Shown here: piece after piece, positions 1 through 8,007 of the stretch
How positions within the stretch are numbered: position 1 is the stretch's first letter
Layout: every line of letters begins with the position of its first letter
DNA from: Cellvibrionales bacterium UBA3090
GTDB taxonomy: Bacteria > Pseudomonadota > Gammaproteobacteria > Pseudomonadales > Porticoccaceae
Reading direction: 5' to 3'
DNA: 22,861 bases
Assembly (NCBI GenBank): GCA_002367235.1
Contig: DFBC01000166.1
Location: 42,089-64,949 of the forward strand
Notes under the pieces: model-generated
Seen by the model: only the letters and a program-made list of their open reading frames with translations
Databases searched by the model: none
Told to the model about the DNA's origin: nothing
Made by a program: the position numbers and the translations under genes

Positions 1-421
1 CTTCATACCATCGAAGTACTGAACTTTCGCAGCAAGGCATTCCGCCATCAAGGTAAATAGCACCAATGATTGCCTCGACACTATCCGCCAGAATAGACGC
101 CCGGTGGTGTCCGCCTGATTTCATCTCTCCGGCACCAAGGCGCAGGTGATTACCCAGTTTTAACTCGTTGGCGATCTCAGTAAGCGTCACGCCTTTTACA
201 AGATTTGCCCGATAGCGGCTTAACTCACCTTCTTTGACCTCGGGTAACCGTTGATAGATAGCGTGTCCAATAATGAAGTTCAGCGCCGCATCACCAAGGA
301 ATTCAAGTCGCTCATTATTCTTGGGGCCATAGCTTCGGTGGGTCAAAGCAAGATCCAATAAAGCTGGATCGTTAAATTGATAACCTATCCGCCCCAATAA
401 TCGTTGTTTAGAAATATGCAC
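1..421 (-). CDS. rnc: Ribonuclease III, N-terminal part (runs off the left edge)
   Basis: RNase III cuts double-stranded RNA in rRNA processing and mRNA decay. The visible 140 residues are the catalytic domain. The signature NERLEFLGDA lies at residues 36-45. E37, E40, D44, D113 and E116 match the known metal-binding and catalytic acidic positions of the family, and ILADSVEAIIGAIYLDGG is typical. The start is a GTG at 419-421: an in-frame TAG lies two codons upstream and no ATG is available nearby. The rest of the protein, including the dsRNA-binding domain, lies outside the window. It follows lepB and the DUF4845 gene, a common order (lepA-lepB-DUF4845-rnc, then usually era and recO). The identity is certain; the exact start is likely but has only a weak ribosome-binding site. 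Confidence 0.95.
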   Translation of the reverse strand, partial: MHISKQRLLGRIGYQFNDPALLDLALTHRSYGPKNNERLEFLGDAALNFIIGHAIYQRLPEVKEGELSRYRANLVKGVTLTEIANELKLGNHLRLGAGEMKSGGHHRASILADSVEAIIGAIYLDGGMPCCESSVLRWYE

Positions 422-439
422 TCTCTAGGGTCAACTCAT

Positions 440-808
440 CTATTGCTTGGAACTGTCATAGGTATTTTCAAAACGCACCACTACGTCAACATTACCCATG
501 AAGTTAATACGTTTTTCATAGTCCAGAGTAACCAGTGTTTTGGTCTTCTCGCGGATAATTTTAATCTGTTTGGTATCGATATCACGTATGTTATTGATAT
601 CAAAAAAAGCATAGAGTTTTTTCCTGACATCTTTATCGGTCATCGTGTGGATATTTTCCTGGGCCAGAGAATCAATAGCAGCCCGAACAAAAGAGTTATC
701 CAGATAGAGCGGCCCCACCTTAAATACTGCAGTGAGAATAAAACCCACTATCAGTAGTGCCGTAAGCCCACCAAGAAGAGTCATTCCTTTTTGTTTGTTA
801 TGTCTCAT
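440..808 (-). CDS. DUF4845 family small membrane protein
   Basis: This is a 122-residue protein with one N-terminal membrane segment (about residues 10-30) and a soluble remainder. Its size, its place between lepB and rnc, and the pattern KVGPLYLDN just after the membrane helix fit the DUF4845 family, whose function is not known. I chose the ATG at 806-808 because GGAG lies about 8 bases upstream; an in-frame start ten codons further upstream (838) has weaker support. The N-terminus reads KQKGMTLLGGLTALLIVGF, which resembles a type IV prepilin leader (charged residues, then G followed by M/F-T-L), but the usual glutamate five residues after the cleavage site is a glycine. It ends 18 bases before rnc and starts 33 bases after lepB ends, so it is probably co-transcribed with both. 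Confidence 0.85.
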   Translation of the reverse strand: MRHNKQKGMTLLGGLTALLIVGFILTAVFKVGPLYLDNSFVRAAIDSLAQENIHTMTDKDVRKKLYAFFDINNIRDIDTKQIKIIREKTKTLVTLDYEKRINFMGNVDVVVRFENTYDSSKQ

Positions 809-841
809 GCACTTATCTCCATTGATCTTTTCAAGCAATTG

Positions 842-1591
842 TTACTGGATTTTCCCAACTCGGCTAAAGCTAGGTAAATGGGTAAATGATTCCCAGTGCA
901 TCCATACTGCAACAGCTTTACCCACTATGTTCTTTTCAGGAACGGGTCCCCACACACGACTATCGCTACTATTATCACGATTATCACCCATCATGAAATA
1001 ATGGCCCTCAGGTACAACAATAGTAAAGTCTCGTCCAAGGCGCCCGGCCACTTCACTTTTCTGCATCCGGTGAAGTACATCGCCCAACTGTTCATCCATG
1101 ATGACAAACCGAGGGTCTTCCGAAACCTCAGCGCGAGGCTTTTGTTGAGCCAGCTCACCATTGATATACACATTGTTATTGACAATTTTTACCTGATCGC
1201 CGGGCAAACCTAAAACGCGCTTAATGAAATATCGTTCATCATTAGGCGGGAAGAATACCATGACATCCCCACGTTTCGGTTCATTAACAGCTAGCACTTT
1301 AGTCCCTGTTACAGGCAACCTGATACCGTAGGTAAACTTATTTACCAGAATGAAATCACCTACTTTCAGCGTAGGAATCATTGAACCAGAGGGAATCTGA
1401 AAGGGTTCAAACAAGAATGACCGAAGTACAAAAACTACCAGTAACACCGGAAAAAATGAGCCGCTGTACTCAATCCATGTCGGTGTGGCTTGATCGCCAC
1501 GTTTTTTGGCTAAAATCAGTCGATCTAAACACCACACAATACCCGTCACGATAACCAGTATCATGAGTATCAAAGGAAAATTAATATCCAT
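842..1591 (-). CDS. lepB: Signal peptidase I
   Basis: LepB is the inner-membrane serine protease that removes signal peptides from exported proteins. The protein has 249 residues. Two hydrophobic segments lie at about 4-22 and 47-62. The catalytic serine is S70 in PSGSMIPT and the general-base lysine is K124 in YFIKRVLGLPGD. The C-terminal family box GDNRDNSSDSR lies at 202-212. The ATG has GAGG 7 bases upstream. It begins 9 bases after the lepA stop, so the two are almost certainly one transcript. At 249 residues it is shorter than the E. coli enzyme (about 324), a length common in the Pseudomonas-like group. Confidence 0.97.
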   Translation of the reverse strand: MDINFPLILMILVIVTGIVWCLDRLILAKKRGDQATPTWIEYSGSFFPVLLVVFVLRSFLFEPFQIPSGSMIPTLKVGDFILVNKFTYGIRLPVTGTKVLAVNEPKRGDVMVFFPPNDERYFIKRVLGLPGDQVKIVNNNVYINGELAQQKPRAEVSEDPRFVIMDEQLGDVLHRMQKSEVAGRLGRDFTIVVPEGHYFMMGDNRDNSSDSRVWGPVPEKNIVGKAVAVWMHWESFTHLPSFSRVGKIQ

Positions 1592-1600
1592 TCAAACGCC

Positions 1601-3400
1601 TCAACTATCGGTCTTCAAAACAGCCAGGAAGGCTTCTTGGGGAATTTCAACACTACCCACCTGCTTCATGCGTTTCTTGCCCTCTTTCTGCTTTTCCAAC
1701 AACTTTTTCTTCCTTGACACATCGCCACCATAACATTTTGCAGTGACGTTTTTTCGCAATGCTTTCACAGAGGTACGAGCAATAACGTGTCCACCAATGG
1801 CGGCTTGAATAGCCACATCGAACATTTGACGGGGTATCAACTCTTTCATTTTTTCTGTTAGCTGACGCCCCTTATACTGTGAATTACCACGGTGGATGAT
1901 CACCGCCAGAGCATCGACTTTATCGCCATTGATCAACACATCCAGCCTAACAAGCGGGGCATCCTGAAACCGGGTAAAACTATAATCCAATGATGCAAAA
2001 CCACGGCTGACAGATTTTAGTCGATCAAAAAAGTCCATCACCACTTCACTCATTGGCAATTCATAGGTGAGTGAAACCTGACCGCCCACAAACTGCATGT
2101 CCTTTTGTGTACCGCGCTTTTCTATGCACAGCGTCATCACGTTACCGACATAATCCTTAGGCACCAGGATATTGGCCTCACAGAGAGGTTCTCTCATTTC
2201 GTCGATATAAACCGGGTCAGGCAAATCGGAGGGATTAGAAATATGAATAATACTGCCGTCAGTTTTCAAAATCTCATAAACCACTGTTGGTGCGGTGGTG
2301 ATGAGATCAAGATTATACTCACGCTCGAGTCGCTCCTGGATGATTTCCATATGAAGCATTCCAAGGAAACCACAACGGAAACCAAAGCCCAAAGCATCTG
2401 AACTCTCAGGCTCATAAAACAGTGACGCATCATTTAAGGTGAGCTTTGAAAGCGCCTCGCGAAAATCTTCAAAGTCATCAGAGCTAATGGGAAACATGCC
2501 TGCATAGACCTGAGGTTTTACTTTCTGAAACCCTGGCAAAGCGGGCACATCGGGCATATTTACATGTGTAAAGGTATCGCCGACTGGTGCACCGTGAATA
2601 TCCTTGATGCCCGCGACTAAAAACCCAACCTCACCCGCTCTCAGTACTCCCGTGCTCTTTCGTTTCGGTGTAAAAACACCAACGTCATCGACGATATGAG
2701 CCTTTCCAATCGACTTCGTTACGATCTTATCCTTAACACTTAGGGTACCTTGAGTGACTCGAATCAGAGAGACCACACCTAGGTAATTATCAAACCAGGA
2801 GTCAATAATAAGTGCTTGTAGTGGTGCATCTATATCACCAACGGGAGGAGGTATTTTTGATACAAGCTGCTCAAGAATGTCTTCGATACCAATTCCGGTT
2901 TTAGCGCTACAACGAACAGCGTCCTGAGCATCAATGCCGATAATATCCTCAATTTCCTCGATGACTTTTTCCGGCTCAGCCTGGGGTAGATCCATCTTGT
3001 TCAGAACAGGAAGCACTTCAAGCCCTTGTGCTATCGCTGTATAGCAGTTTGCTACAGATTGAGCTTCGACACCCTGCCCAGCATCCACCACCAAAAGAGC
3101 GCCCTCACACGCAGCGAGAGAGCGTGAAACCTCATAGGAAAAATCCACATGACCGGGGGTATCAATGAAATTGAGCTGATATGTTCTTCCATCTTTTGCC
3201 GTGTAATCGAGCGTTACACTCTGGGCTTTGATGGTAATGCCTCGTTCGCGCTCGATATCCATTGAATCGAGCACTTGCTCGGCCATTTCTCGCTCGGAAA
3301 GACCACCGCATACTTGGATAAAACGGTCAGCAATCGTGGATTTACCATGATCAATATGAGCAATAATGGAAAAGTTTCTAATATGACTAAGATCTGACAC
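1601..3400 (-). CDS. lepA: Elongation factor 4 (LepA), back-translocating GTPase
   Basis: LepA is a ribosome-bound translational GTPase related to EF-G that acts on stalled or misplaced ribosomes. From the GTG at 3398-3400 the product is 599 residues, the same as the E. coli protein, and begins MSDLSHIRNFSIIAHIDHGK, the usual family N-terminus. The G1 motif AHIDHGKST is at 14-22, switch II DTPGHVDF at 80-87 and NKMD at 134-137. The LepA-specific C-terminal tail is present. The frame stays open upstream to a possible ATG at 3475, giving 25 extra residues, but these do not look like LepA and have no clear ribosome-binding site. The 160 bases between this start and mucD hold no other gene. Confidence 0.97.
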   Translation of the reverse strand: MSDLSHIRNFSIIAHIDHGKSTIADRFIQVCGGLSEREMAEQVLDSMDIERERGITIKAQSVTLDYTAKDGRTYQLNFIDTPGHVDFSYEVSRSLAACEGALLVVDAGQGVEAQSVANCYTAIAQGLEVLPVLNKMDLPQAEPEKVIEEIEDIIGIDAQDAVRCSAKTGIGIEDILEQLVSKIPPPVGDIDAPLQALIIDSWFDNYLGVVSLIRVTQGTLSVKDKIVTKSIGKAHIVDDVGVFTPKRKSTGVLRAGEVGFLVAGIKDIHGAPVGDTFTHVNMPDVPALPGFQKVKPQVYAGMFPISSDDFEDFREALSKLTLNDASLFYEPESSDALGFGFRCGFLGMLHMEIIQERLEREYNLDLITTAPTVVYEILKTDGSIIHISNPSDLPDPVYIDEMREPLCEANILVPKDYVGNVMTLCIEKRGTQKDMQFVGGQVSLTYELPMSEVVMDFFDRLKSVSRGFASLDYSFTRFQDAPLVRLDVLINGDKVDALAVIIHRGNSQYKGRQLTEKMKELIPRQMFDVAIQAAIGGHVIARTSVKALRKNVTAKCYGGDVSRKKKLLEKQKEGKKRMKQVGSVEIPQEAFLAVLKTDS

Positions 3401-3560
3401 AGCGCTTCTATATAGGTTGTTGCCAGTAATGGCATGTGGATTGATTTTGGGCGTGCAGTCTAGCCTATTTGTCATGCCGAAGCCACGGATTGAAATAGGA
3501 ATAAAATGGATTGGCTCTTAATCTAACCACTTATTAAATAACATAATTATCGAAAGTTGC

Positions 3561-4949
3561 TTAATTCTCAATTTTTATACTCGTATTAAGTGATAGGCCT
3601 TCACGTATAAATCGAATAGGCACTAACACACCAACAGGTATAGCTTTCAAAGACTCACGATATTCAGCTAAGTTATCAATACTGTTGTAACCAATTTGAA
3701 TGATGATATCCCCCTTTTTAACGCCTGCGTGGAAAGCGGGAGAATCCAAAGATACAGTTTCGACCACGACGCCGCCTCGCCACCGACCCACCCGGGAGCG
3801 GTCTACCGCAGAGACCTCAAGGCCAAGTTTATCCACACCATTTTCTAGAATGGCGTTGGTCATCGCCTTGGCGCCAGGCAATGTACCAATAACGATATTC
3901 ATATTCATAGCCTCACCTTCGCGAATGATGGTGGCTATCACTTTTTTACCCGGAGCAATGAGTCCTACAATATGGGGAAGATCCGTTGAATGCAGAATAT
4001 TTTGGCCATCAAAGCTGATGATCACATCTCCCGCTAATATGCCTGCCTTATCTGCGGGGCTACCTGGTTCTACTTGAGCAACCAGCGCTCCAGATGGGTC
4101 GACCAAACCCAACGACCGGGCCAAATCTTTATCCACGTTCTGAATAAATACACCAAGCCATCCCCGGTCAACACTCCCCTTGGCCATAAGCTGCCCAACC
4201 ACCTCCAGAGCAACGCTTGATGGGATTGAGAACGAGACCCCCATAGAGCCGCCAGAGCGGGTAAATATCTGGGAATTAACCCCAATTACCTCGCCATCCA
4301 GATTGAGCAGTGGCCCACCTGAATTGCCGGGATTAATCGCAACATCACTCTGAACAAAAGGAACGTAGTTTTCACCCTTAGCGGTTGGAATACTTCGCCC
4401 AATAGCACTGACAATACCGGCGCTCGCCGAATAATCCAGATCAAATGGAGATCCAATGGCCAACACCCACTCACCGACTTTCAACTTACCCGGCATCGCG
4501 AATTTCAAAAACGGAAGGTCAGTTGAATCAATTTTAAGGAGCGCCAAGTCTGAACGTGAATCAACACCAATAACTTCAGCATCAAATTCACGCCGATCAA
4601 TTAAGCGAACAACAATTTCACTCGCACCTACAACAACATGATAATTGGTCAGAACGTGACCATCACTTGAGATAACAAACCCAGACCCTGTCGAGCGTGC
4701 TAAATCTGGCTGATTTCTCCGATGTTCAAATAAGTCTTGAAAAGTTTCTGGTGCTTCAGACTGTGGCATTGAAGGGGTTGTTTGATGTGTTTCTGCCTGA
4801 ACCGTATCAATCTTGACAACCGCCGGTGATGCTCGCTCAATCAAGCCAGTAAAGCTGGGTAGGCCATGGCTTTCACCCTGCCCGCTCCAAAAGATACCAA
4901 AGAACAAAAAAAGTGTCAGAAACTGCTTCAGAATAATGTCTCCTACCAC
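3561..4949 (-). CDS. mucD: Periplasmic serine endoprotease, DegP/MucD type
   Basis: This trypsin-like HtrA protease degrades misfolded envelope proteins and dampens the sigma-E response. Counting from the GTG at 4947-4949, an N-terminal hydrophobic signal segment is at about 8-22. The catalytic triad is H104 (LTNYHVV), D134 (SRSDLALLKI) and S210 (NPGNSGGPLL). Two PDZ domains follow at about 255-345 and 370-460. The two PDZ domains and 462-residue length fit MucD/DegP/DegQ rather than single-PDZ DegS. The start is uncertain: no ATG exists, and the GTG lacks a ribosome-binding site. A strong TAGGAG at 4940-4945 lies just inside the GTG reading, placing ATT (4932-4934) or CTG (4929-4931) at normal spacing. 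The product would still keep its signal peptide. It follows rseC in the sigma-E cluster. Confidence 0.95.
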   Translation of the reverse strand: MVGDIILKQFLTLFLFFGIFWSGQGESHGLPSFTGLIERASPAVVKIDTVQAETHQTTPSMPQSEAPETFQDLFEHRRNQPDLARSTGSGFVISSDGHVLTNYHVVVGASEIVVRLIDRREFDAEVIGVDSRSDLALLKIDSTDLPFLKFAMPGKLKVGEWVLAIGSPFDLDYSASAGIVSAIGRSIPTAKGENYVPFVQSDVAINPGNSGGPLLNLDGEVIGVNSQIFTRSGGSMGVSFSIPSSVALEVVGQLMAKGSVDRGWLGVFIQNVDKDLARSLGLVDPSGALVAQVEPGSPADKAGILAGDVIISFDGQNILHSTDLPHIVGLIAPGKKVIATIIREGEAMNMNIVIGTLPGAKAMTNAILENGVDKLGLEVSAVDRSRVGRWRGGVVVETVSLDSPAFHAGVKKGDIIIQIGYNSIDNLAEYRESLKAIPVGVLVPIRFIREGLSLNTSIKIEN

Positions 4950-5017
4950 CGCTTAGACGTTAACTCACACAACTAAAAGCTGGGAGATTAAGAGCTAAGA
5001 GTCATTTGTCATGTAAA

Positions 5018-5449
5018 TTATCCCAACAAGGTCGGGTGTACCTCATTGTTATTTCTATTGTAGTAAGAGTGGAACCTCACCAGTAGGCTCCCCCCAGCCA
5101 ACCCAAGCACCCCTCCTATTGCTGTGCTGATGTCGCCCTCATAAACATTGCCGGCAACTACTGCTCCTACGACCATAATTAACAATGGTAACAAGTAGAC
5201 CAACAAAGTACCGTTAACGACCACTTGCTCGGGAATACCAATAACAACCTCATCGCCCACACATACTTCCTGCAGGCTGCAATCGCCGGGCAACACACGA
5301 ATTGCTGTGGTTTTACCGGTAGCCTTTGCAAGCAGGCTTTGTCCACAGCCTTTTTGGGCTGAGCAAGACTCACAGGCAGACTGCTGTATGGTTTCCACCC
5401 ATACTCCGTCACCTTCAACTGCTATGATCCGGCCTGTTTCTTTTATCAA
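5018..5449 (-). CDS. rseC: RseC/MucC family membrane protein
   Basis: RseC (MucC in Pseudomonas) is an inner-membrane protein of the sigma-E cluster. E. coli RseC is linked to the Rsx system that reduces SoxR. The protein has 143 residues. The N-terminal soluble part carries a cysteine cluster, C26, C29 and C35, in CESCSAQKGCG, as expected for the family. Two membrane helices follow at about 79-100 and 107-126. The start is a TTG at 5447-5449 with AGGG about 8 bases upstream; an in-frame stop lies further upstream and no ATG is in frame. It sits between rseB and mucD, the Pseudomonas order. Its precise role here is inferred from position and family. Confidence 0.9.
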   Translation of the reverse strand: MIKETGRIIAVEGDGVWVETIQQSACESCSAQKGCGQSLLAKATGKTTAIRVLPGDCSLQEVCVGDEVVIGIPEQVVVNGTLLVYLLPLLIMVVGAVVAGNVYEGDISTAIGGVLGLAGGSLLVRFHSYYNRNNNEVHPTLLG

Positions 5450-5555
5450 AACATCTACCCTGAATTAAAACCCATATAAATCTTGCGTACGCTATAAGAG
5501 TAGAACAGTTATTTCTACGTTAAAACACTTTCATCCAGCCAATAGGGGAACGACG

Positions 5556-6533
5556 CTATGGAATATGCTTAACCGATTCTGCCACTTTTTTAGCTGTCAC
5601 TATCGGCACTTCACCCACAACGCAAACTGCATAGTTATTCTTATTAATCTCAAGATGATTCAAGAATGCGACTGTTGCACCTCTTTGCGCCTGTATTTTG
5701 GGCAAATTGATAGATTCATCAGCATCAATAAATACAGAAAACACCGCAAGCCCATCAGTAAACACAAAGGTCTCTCTCTGGGTAACAGGAGAGACACTAT
5801 AGCCTGACAAAGCAAACCCGGGAGGCAACCATGACATCTGCCACTGTTTTGGAGTTGCCGTCTCATCCACCTCGTTATCTAGACAAGTAGCTGTTTCAAC
5901 GGATGCAGAATGGTGATCCGTAAGGGTCGGCTCAAGAGCCATATCATCAATCATTACACCAACAGACACATCTACAAACTGAAAACGCTCCAAGACACGC
6001 TTATTACTTCCAATCAACATAGATTGCAGTAAAAGCCCTGTTTCTTGATCAACACCTAACGCATAACCGTAGCGATAGTCGTCTTTTGGCACAACATGAA
6101 CAACGGTTACATCACGGCCGGCTACCCGATCCTCACCTTTTTCGTAAAGACTATAATAATCTTCAAGGTGCCCTCGAGAAATGTTCGCCAATCCAGGCGC
6201 AGCCCCTCGCAAAATGGCATCACCCAAACGCTGACAATTCAAGTCATTGCCTCGCCTGATCACCTCACGCTTAGGCCCACTCAGGTGGATAATACGTTCG
6301 AACTCCTGACCCTTACGAACCGTATGCAACACCTTAACAGTTTTTAACGTACCACCATGCTCATAGGAGAAAATACCCTGATAGGTCAACTGCCGATTAG
6401 CCTCGGCCATACGTTTTAGCAAGTCAGAAACAGAAGAAAGGTCATCAAGCGCATAAGACGGTAATGCAGCGGTCATAGTCAATATGACCGCCAAACAGTA
6501 CCTCAAGAAGAATTTGGATAAATAGTAATTCAA
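5556..6533 (-). CDS. rseB: Sigma-E regulatory protein RseB/MucB, periplasmic
   Basis: RseB binds the periplasmic part of the anti-sigma factor RseA and shields it from cleavage, releasing it when it senses lipid or mislocalised LPS signals. I recognise the family from QLTYQGIFSYEHG near the N-terminus of the mature protein, the LolA-like N-terminal domain and the C-terminal WLPPGFALSGYSV segment. A signal peptide ending in LPSYA precedes LDDLSSV. No ATG is available for this start. The TTG at 6531-6533 gives a normal signal peptide (about 28 residues) 28 bases after the rseA stop. Another TTG at 6590 would add 19 residues and overlap rseA by 29 bases, but would give an unusually long leader. 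The identity is firm; the start is a choice. Confidence 0.92.
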   Translation of the reverse strand: MNYYLSKFFLRYCLAVILTMTAALPSYALDDLSSVSDLLKRMAEANRQLTYQGIFSYEHGGTLKTVKVLHTVRKGQEFERIIHLSGPKREVIRRGNDLNCQRLGDAILRGAAPGLANISRGHLEDYYSLYEKGEDRVAGRDVTVVHVVPKDDYRYGYALGVDQETGLLLQSMLIGSNKRVLERFQFVDVSVGVMIDDMALEPTLTDHHSASVETATCLDNEVDETATPKQWQMSWLPPGFALSGYSVSPVTQRETFVFTDGLAVFSVFIDADESINLPKIQAQRGATVAFLNHLEINKNNYAVCVVGEVPIVTAKKVAESVKHIP

Positions 6534-6561
6534 CGACTTAGGTTTCAGTAAGATATGTTCA

Positions 6562-7221
6562 CTAATCCTGGTCAGCTGGCATGCGAGCAAAGGGCAACAT
6601 CCCTTGGTTGGTGTTCATTGCCGCATGCTCCGTATGCCGCAACATTAATTCATTTAGGTAGGCCTGGACCTGTTCACGTGTCACCTGGTCTGGAGCGATA
6701 GAGGTCACTTGAACAACCGAACGCGGTGCCGTGTAGCCCTGCTGACCGTTGTTAGTGGTAGCACTTACAGTGCGTGCAGTCACAGGTGGAATCCCGAACT
6801 CAGAGGCCGTCCTCAGTTGGGGTGAAACCAAATCAACCTTCACCTCGTTCACAGCCGCCAATGGCGCTGCCTCATGATTAATGGGTTGGCTATATTGCTG
6901 CACACCAATAACGGCAATAGCCGCAACCGATGCCGCCACAGCAAAACGCCCTAGAGGCTTAATAAAGCGCTCTAAACCCACTTTTTCATTAAGATTTGGC
7001 TCTTCGTCAATTGCATTGCGAATAGCTACAGAATAATCAACGACTTGCTCTGGTAACTCACGACGCATAGCAGCCGCGGCCATTTGATGACGACGCCAAG
7101 TATCACGAAGTTCATCGTTTTCGGAAACATTCTTAAGTACTCGGCGAACTTCCAGTTCATCGGCTTGGCCATCCATAAGCGCGGACAGAGATTCTTTTAT
7201 TTGAATATTATTGTCACTCAT
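6562..7221 (-). CDS. rseA: Anti-sigma-E factor RseA/MucA
   Basis: RseA is a single-pass membrane protein that holds RpoE inactive in the cytoplasm. Sequential proteolysis of it in response to envelope damage frees the sigma factor. The 219-residue protein has the N-terminal RseA domain (ESLSALMDGQADELEVRRVL, residues 10-29, then LRDTWRRHQMAAAAMR). A membrane helix lies at about 92-108, and a periplasmic tail of about 110 residues ends in the conserved LPFARMP stretch. It lies 160 bases downstream of rpoE, with a possible sigma-E promoter and RNA hairpins in between. No frameshift or stop of the mucA22 kind is visible; the reading frame is intact to its natural end. Confidence 0.95.
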   Translation of the reverse strand: MSDNNIQIKESLSALMDGQADELEVRRVLKNVSENDELRDTWRRHQMAAAAMRRELPEQVVDYSVAIRNAIDEEPNLNEKVGLERFIKPLGRFAVAASVAAIAVIGVQQYSQPINHEAAPLAAVNEVKVDLVSPQLRTASEFGIPPVTARTVSATTNNGQQGYTAPRSVVQVTSIAPDQVTREQVQAYLNELMLRHTEHAAMNTNQGMLPFARMPADQD

Positions 7222-7277
7222 GCCTGCATCTACCTCGGGTTACTATTAACTCAACGCTACTTCACGCCTTGAAGAAA

Positions 7278-7300
7278 TTGGCCTCGCCATTATCGGCCAA
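7278..7300 (-). repeat. Short inverted repeat in the rpoE-rseA gap
   Basis: TTGGCC and GGCCAA are separated by 11 bases. In the RNA made from the minus strand this could form a 6-bp GC-rich stem about 60 bases before the rseA start. No run of U follows it, so it is not a standard intrinsic terminator. Any role in attenuation or RNA processing between the two genes is inference. Confidence 0.35.
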
Positions 7301-7318
7301 ACAACCTTAGCGCTACCT

Positions 7319-7341
7319 AGCAGTTTATCGAAAAACTAGCT
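7319..7341 (-). other. Predicted RNA hairpin in the rpoE-rseA gap
   Basis: Read on the minus strand, AGCTAGTTT and AAACTGCT can pair through 8 bases with one bulged T around a 6-base loop. The hairpin lies directly after the possible second sigma-E -10 element, so it would form at or near the 5' end of an rseA transcript starting there. It lacks a following U-tract and is not called a terminator. Confidence 0.35.
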
Positions 7342-7342
7342 G

Positions 7343-7369
7343 TAAGACCGAGGTCTCAACAAAAGGTTC
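7343..7369 (-). promoter_or_regulatory. Possible second sigma-E promoter, before rseA
   Basis: On the minus strand, GAACCT (7364-7369) is followed by 16 bases and then TCTTA (7343-7347). The sigma-E/AlgU consensus is GAACTT, 16-17 bases, TCTGA, so each element differs by one base and the spacing is the same as in the rpoE promoter upstream. It lies just after the rpoE stop and would let RpoE drive its own anti-sigma factor independently. Two single mismatches in a short motif can occur by chance, so this is only a candidate. Confidence 0.45.
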
Positions 7370-7381
7370 AACAATGAGGGA

Positions 7382-7966
7382 TTAATTTCCCAAAGATCGA
7401 ACCCTTTCATCAATTGCTTCCCTTGCTCGGAATATTCTCGATCTTACTGTCCCAACAGGACAATCCATTACCTCAGCAATTTCCTCATAACTGAGACCCT
7501 CAAATTCACGCAAAGTTACAGCGGTGCGGAGATCTTCTGGCAAATCTCTTATAGACTGATCGACAATTTCCTCCAACTCATCGCGATAAAGCAAATTTTC
7601 AGGCGTATCGATATCCCGAAGCCGATCACTGCCCTCATAATAATCTGCATCCCCCGCGTCGACATCGCTCGCTGGCGGTCTACGGTTTCTAGCGACAAGA
7701 TAGTTTTTAGCGGTATTAACCGCGATACGGTACAACCATGTATAGAAGGCACTTTCTCCACGAAATTTTGCCAACGCGCGATAGGCTTTGATAAACGCCT
7801 CTTGAACCACATCGTTAACTTCGTCGAAGTCCTTAATATATCGGCTTACAATAGCATGCACCTTGTACTGATACTTTAATACCAGCATATCGAAAGCTCT
7901 CTTGTCCCCTTTTTGAACCCGAGCAACTAACTGCTTATCTGTATCTTTTGCCTTCTCGGCTTCCAT
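7382..7966 (-). CDS. rpoE: RNA polymerase sigma factor RpoE (AlgU/AlgT type)
   Basis: This extracytoplasmic-function sigma factor directs transcription of envelope-stress genes. From the ATG at 7964-7966 it is 194 residues, close to E. coli RpoE and Pseudomonas AlgU. Region 2 is visible in VVQEAFIKAYRAL and the following WLYRIAVNTAKN. Region 4 is in LPEDLRTAVTLREFEGLSYE and the helix-turn-helix DCPVGTVRSRIFRARE. The start is fixed by TTGGAG 5 bases upstream. The longer frame starting at 8038 would begin upstream of the sigma-E promoter described here, so it cannot be made from that promoter. It heads the rseA-rseB-rseC-mucD cluster and is divergent from nadB. Confidence 0.97.
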   Translation of the reverse strand: MEAEKAKDTDKQLVARVQKGDKRAFDMLVLKYQYKVHAIVSRYIKDFDEVNDVVQEAFIKAYRALAKFRGESAFYTWLYRIAVNTAKNYLVARNRRPPASDVDAGDADYYEGSDRLRDIDTPENLLYRDELEEIVDQSIRDLPEDLRTAVTLREFEGLSYEEIAEVMDCPVGTVRSRIFRAREAIDERVRSLGN

Positions 7967-8007
7967 AGCTGCTCCAATAATCCCCGGCAATAACTTCTGG
8001 CAGCTTG

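Noticed and set aside
404..757. Plus-strand open frame over the DUF4845 gene and the rnc start
   Set aside because: It is antisense to a recognised family, has no recognisable features or ribosome site, and looks like a shadow frame.
3401..3475. N-terminal extension of LepA by 25 residues from an ATG at 3475
   Set aside because: The extra residues do not resemble LepA, have no clear ribosome-binding site, and the GTG at 3400 gives exactly the usual 599-residue protein.
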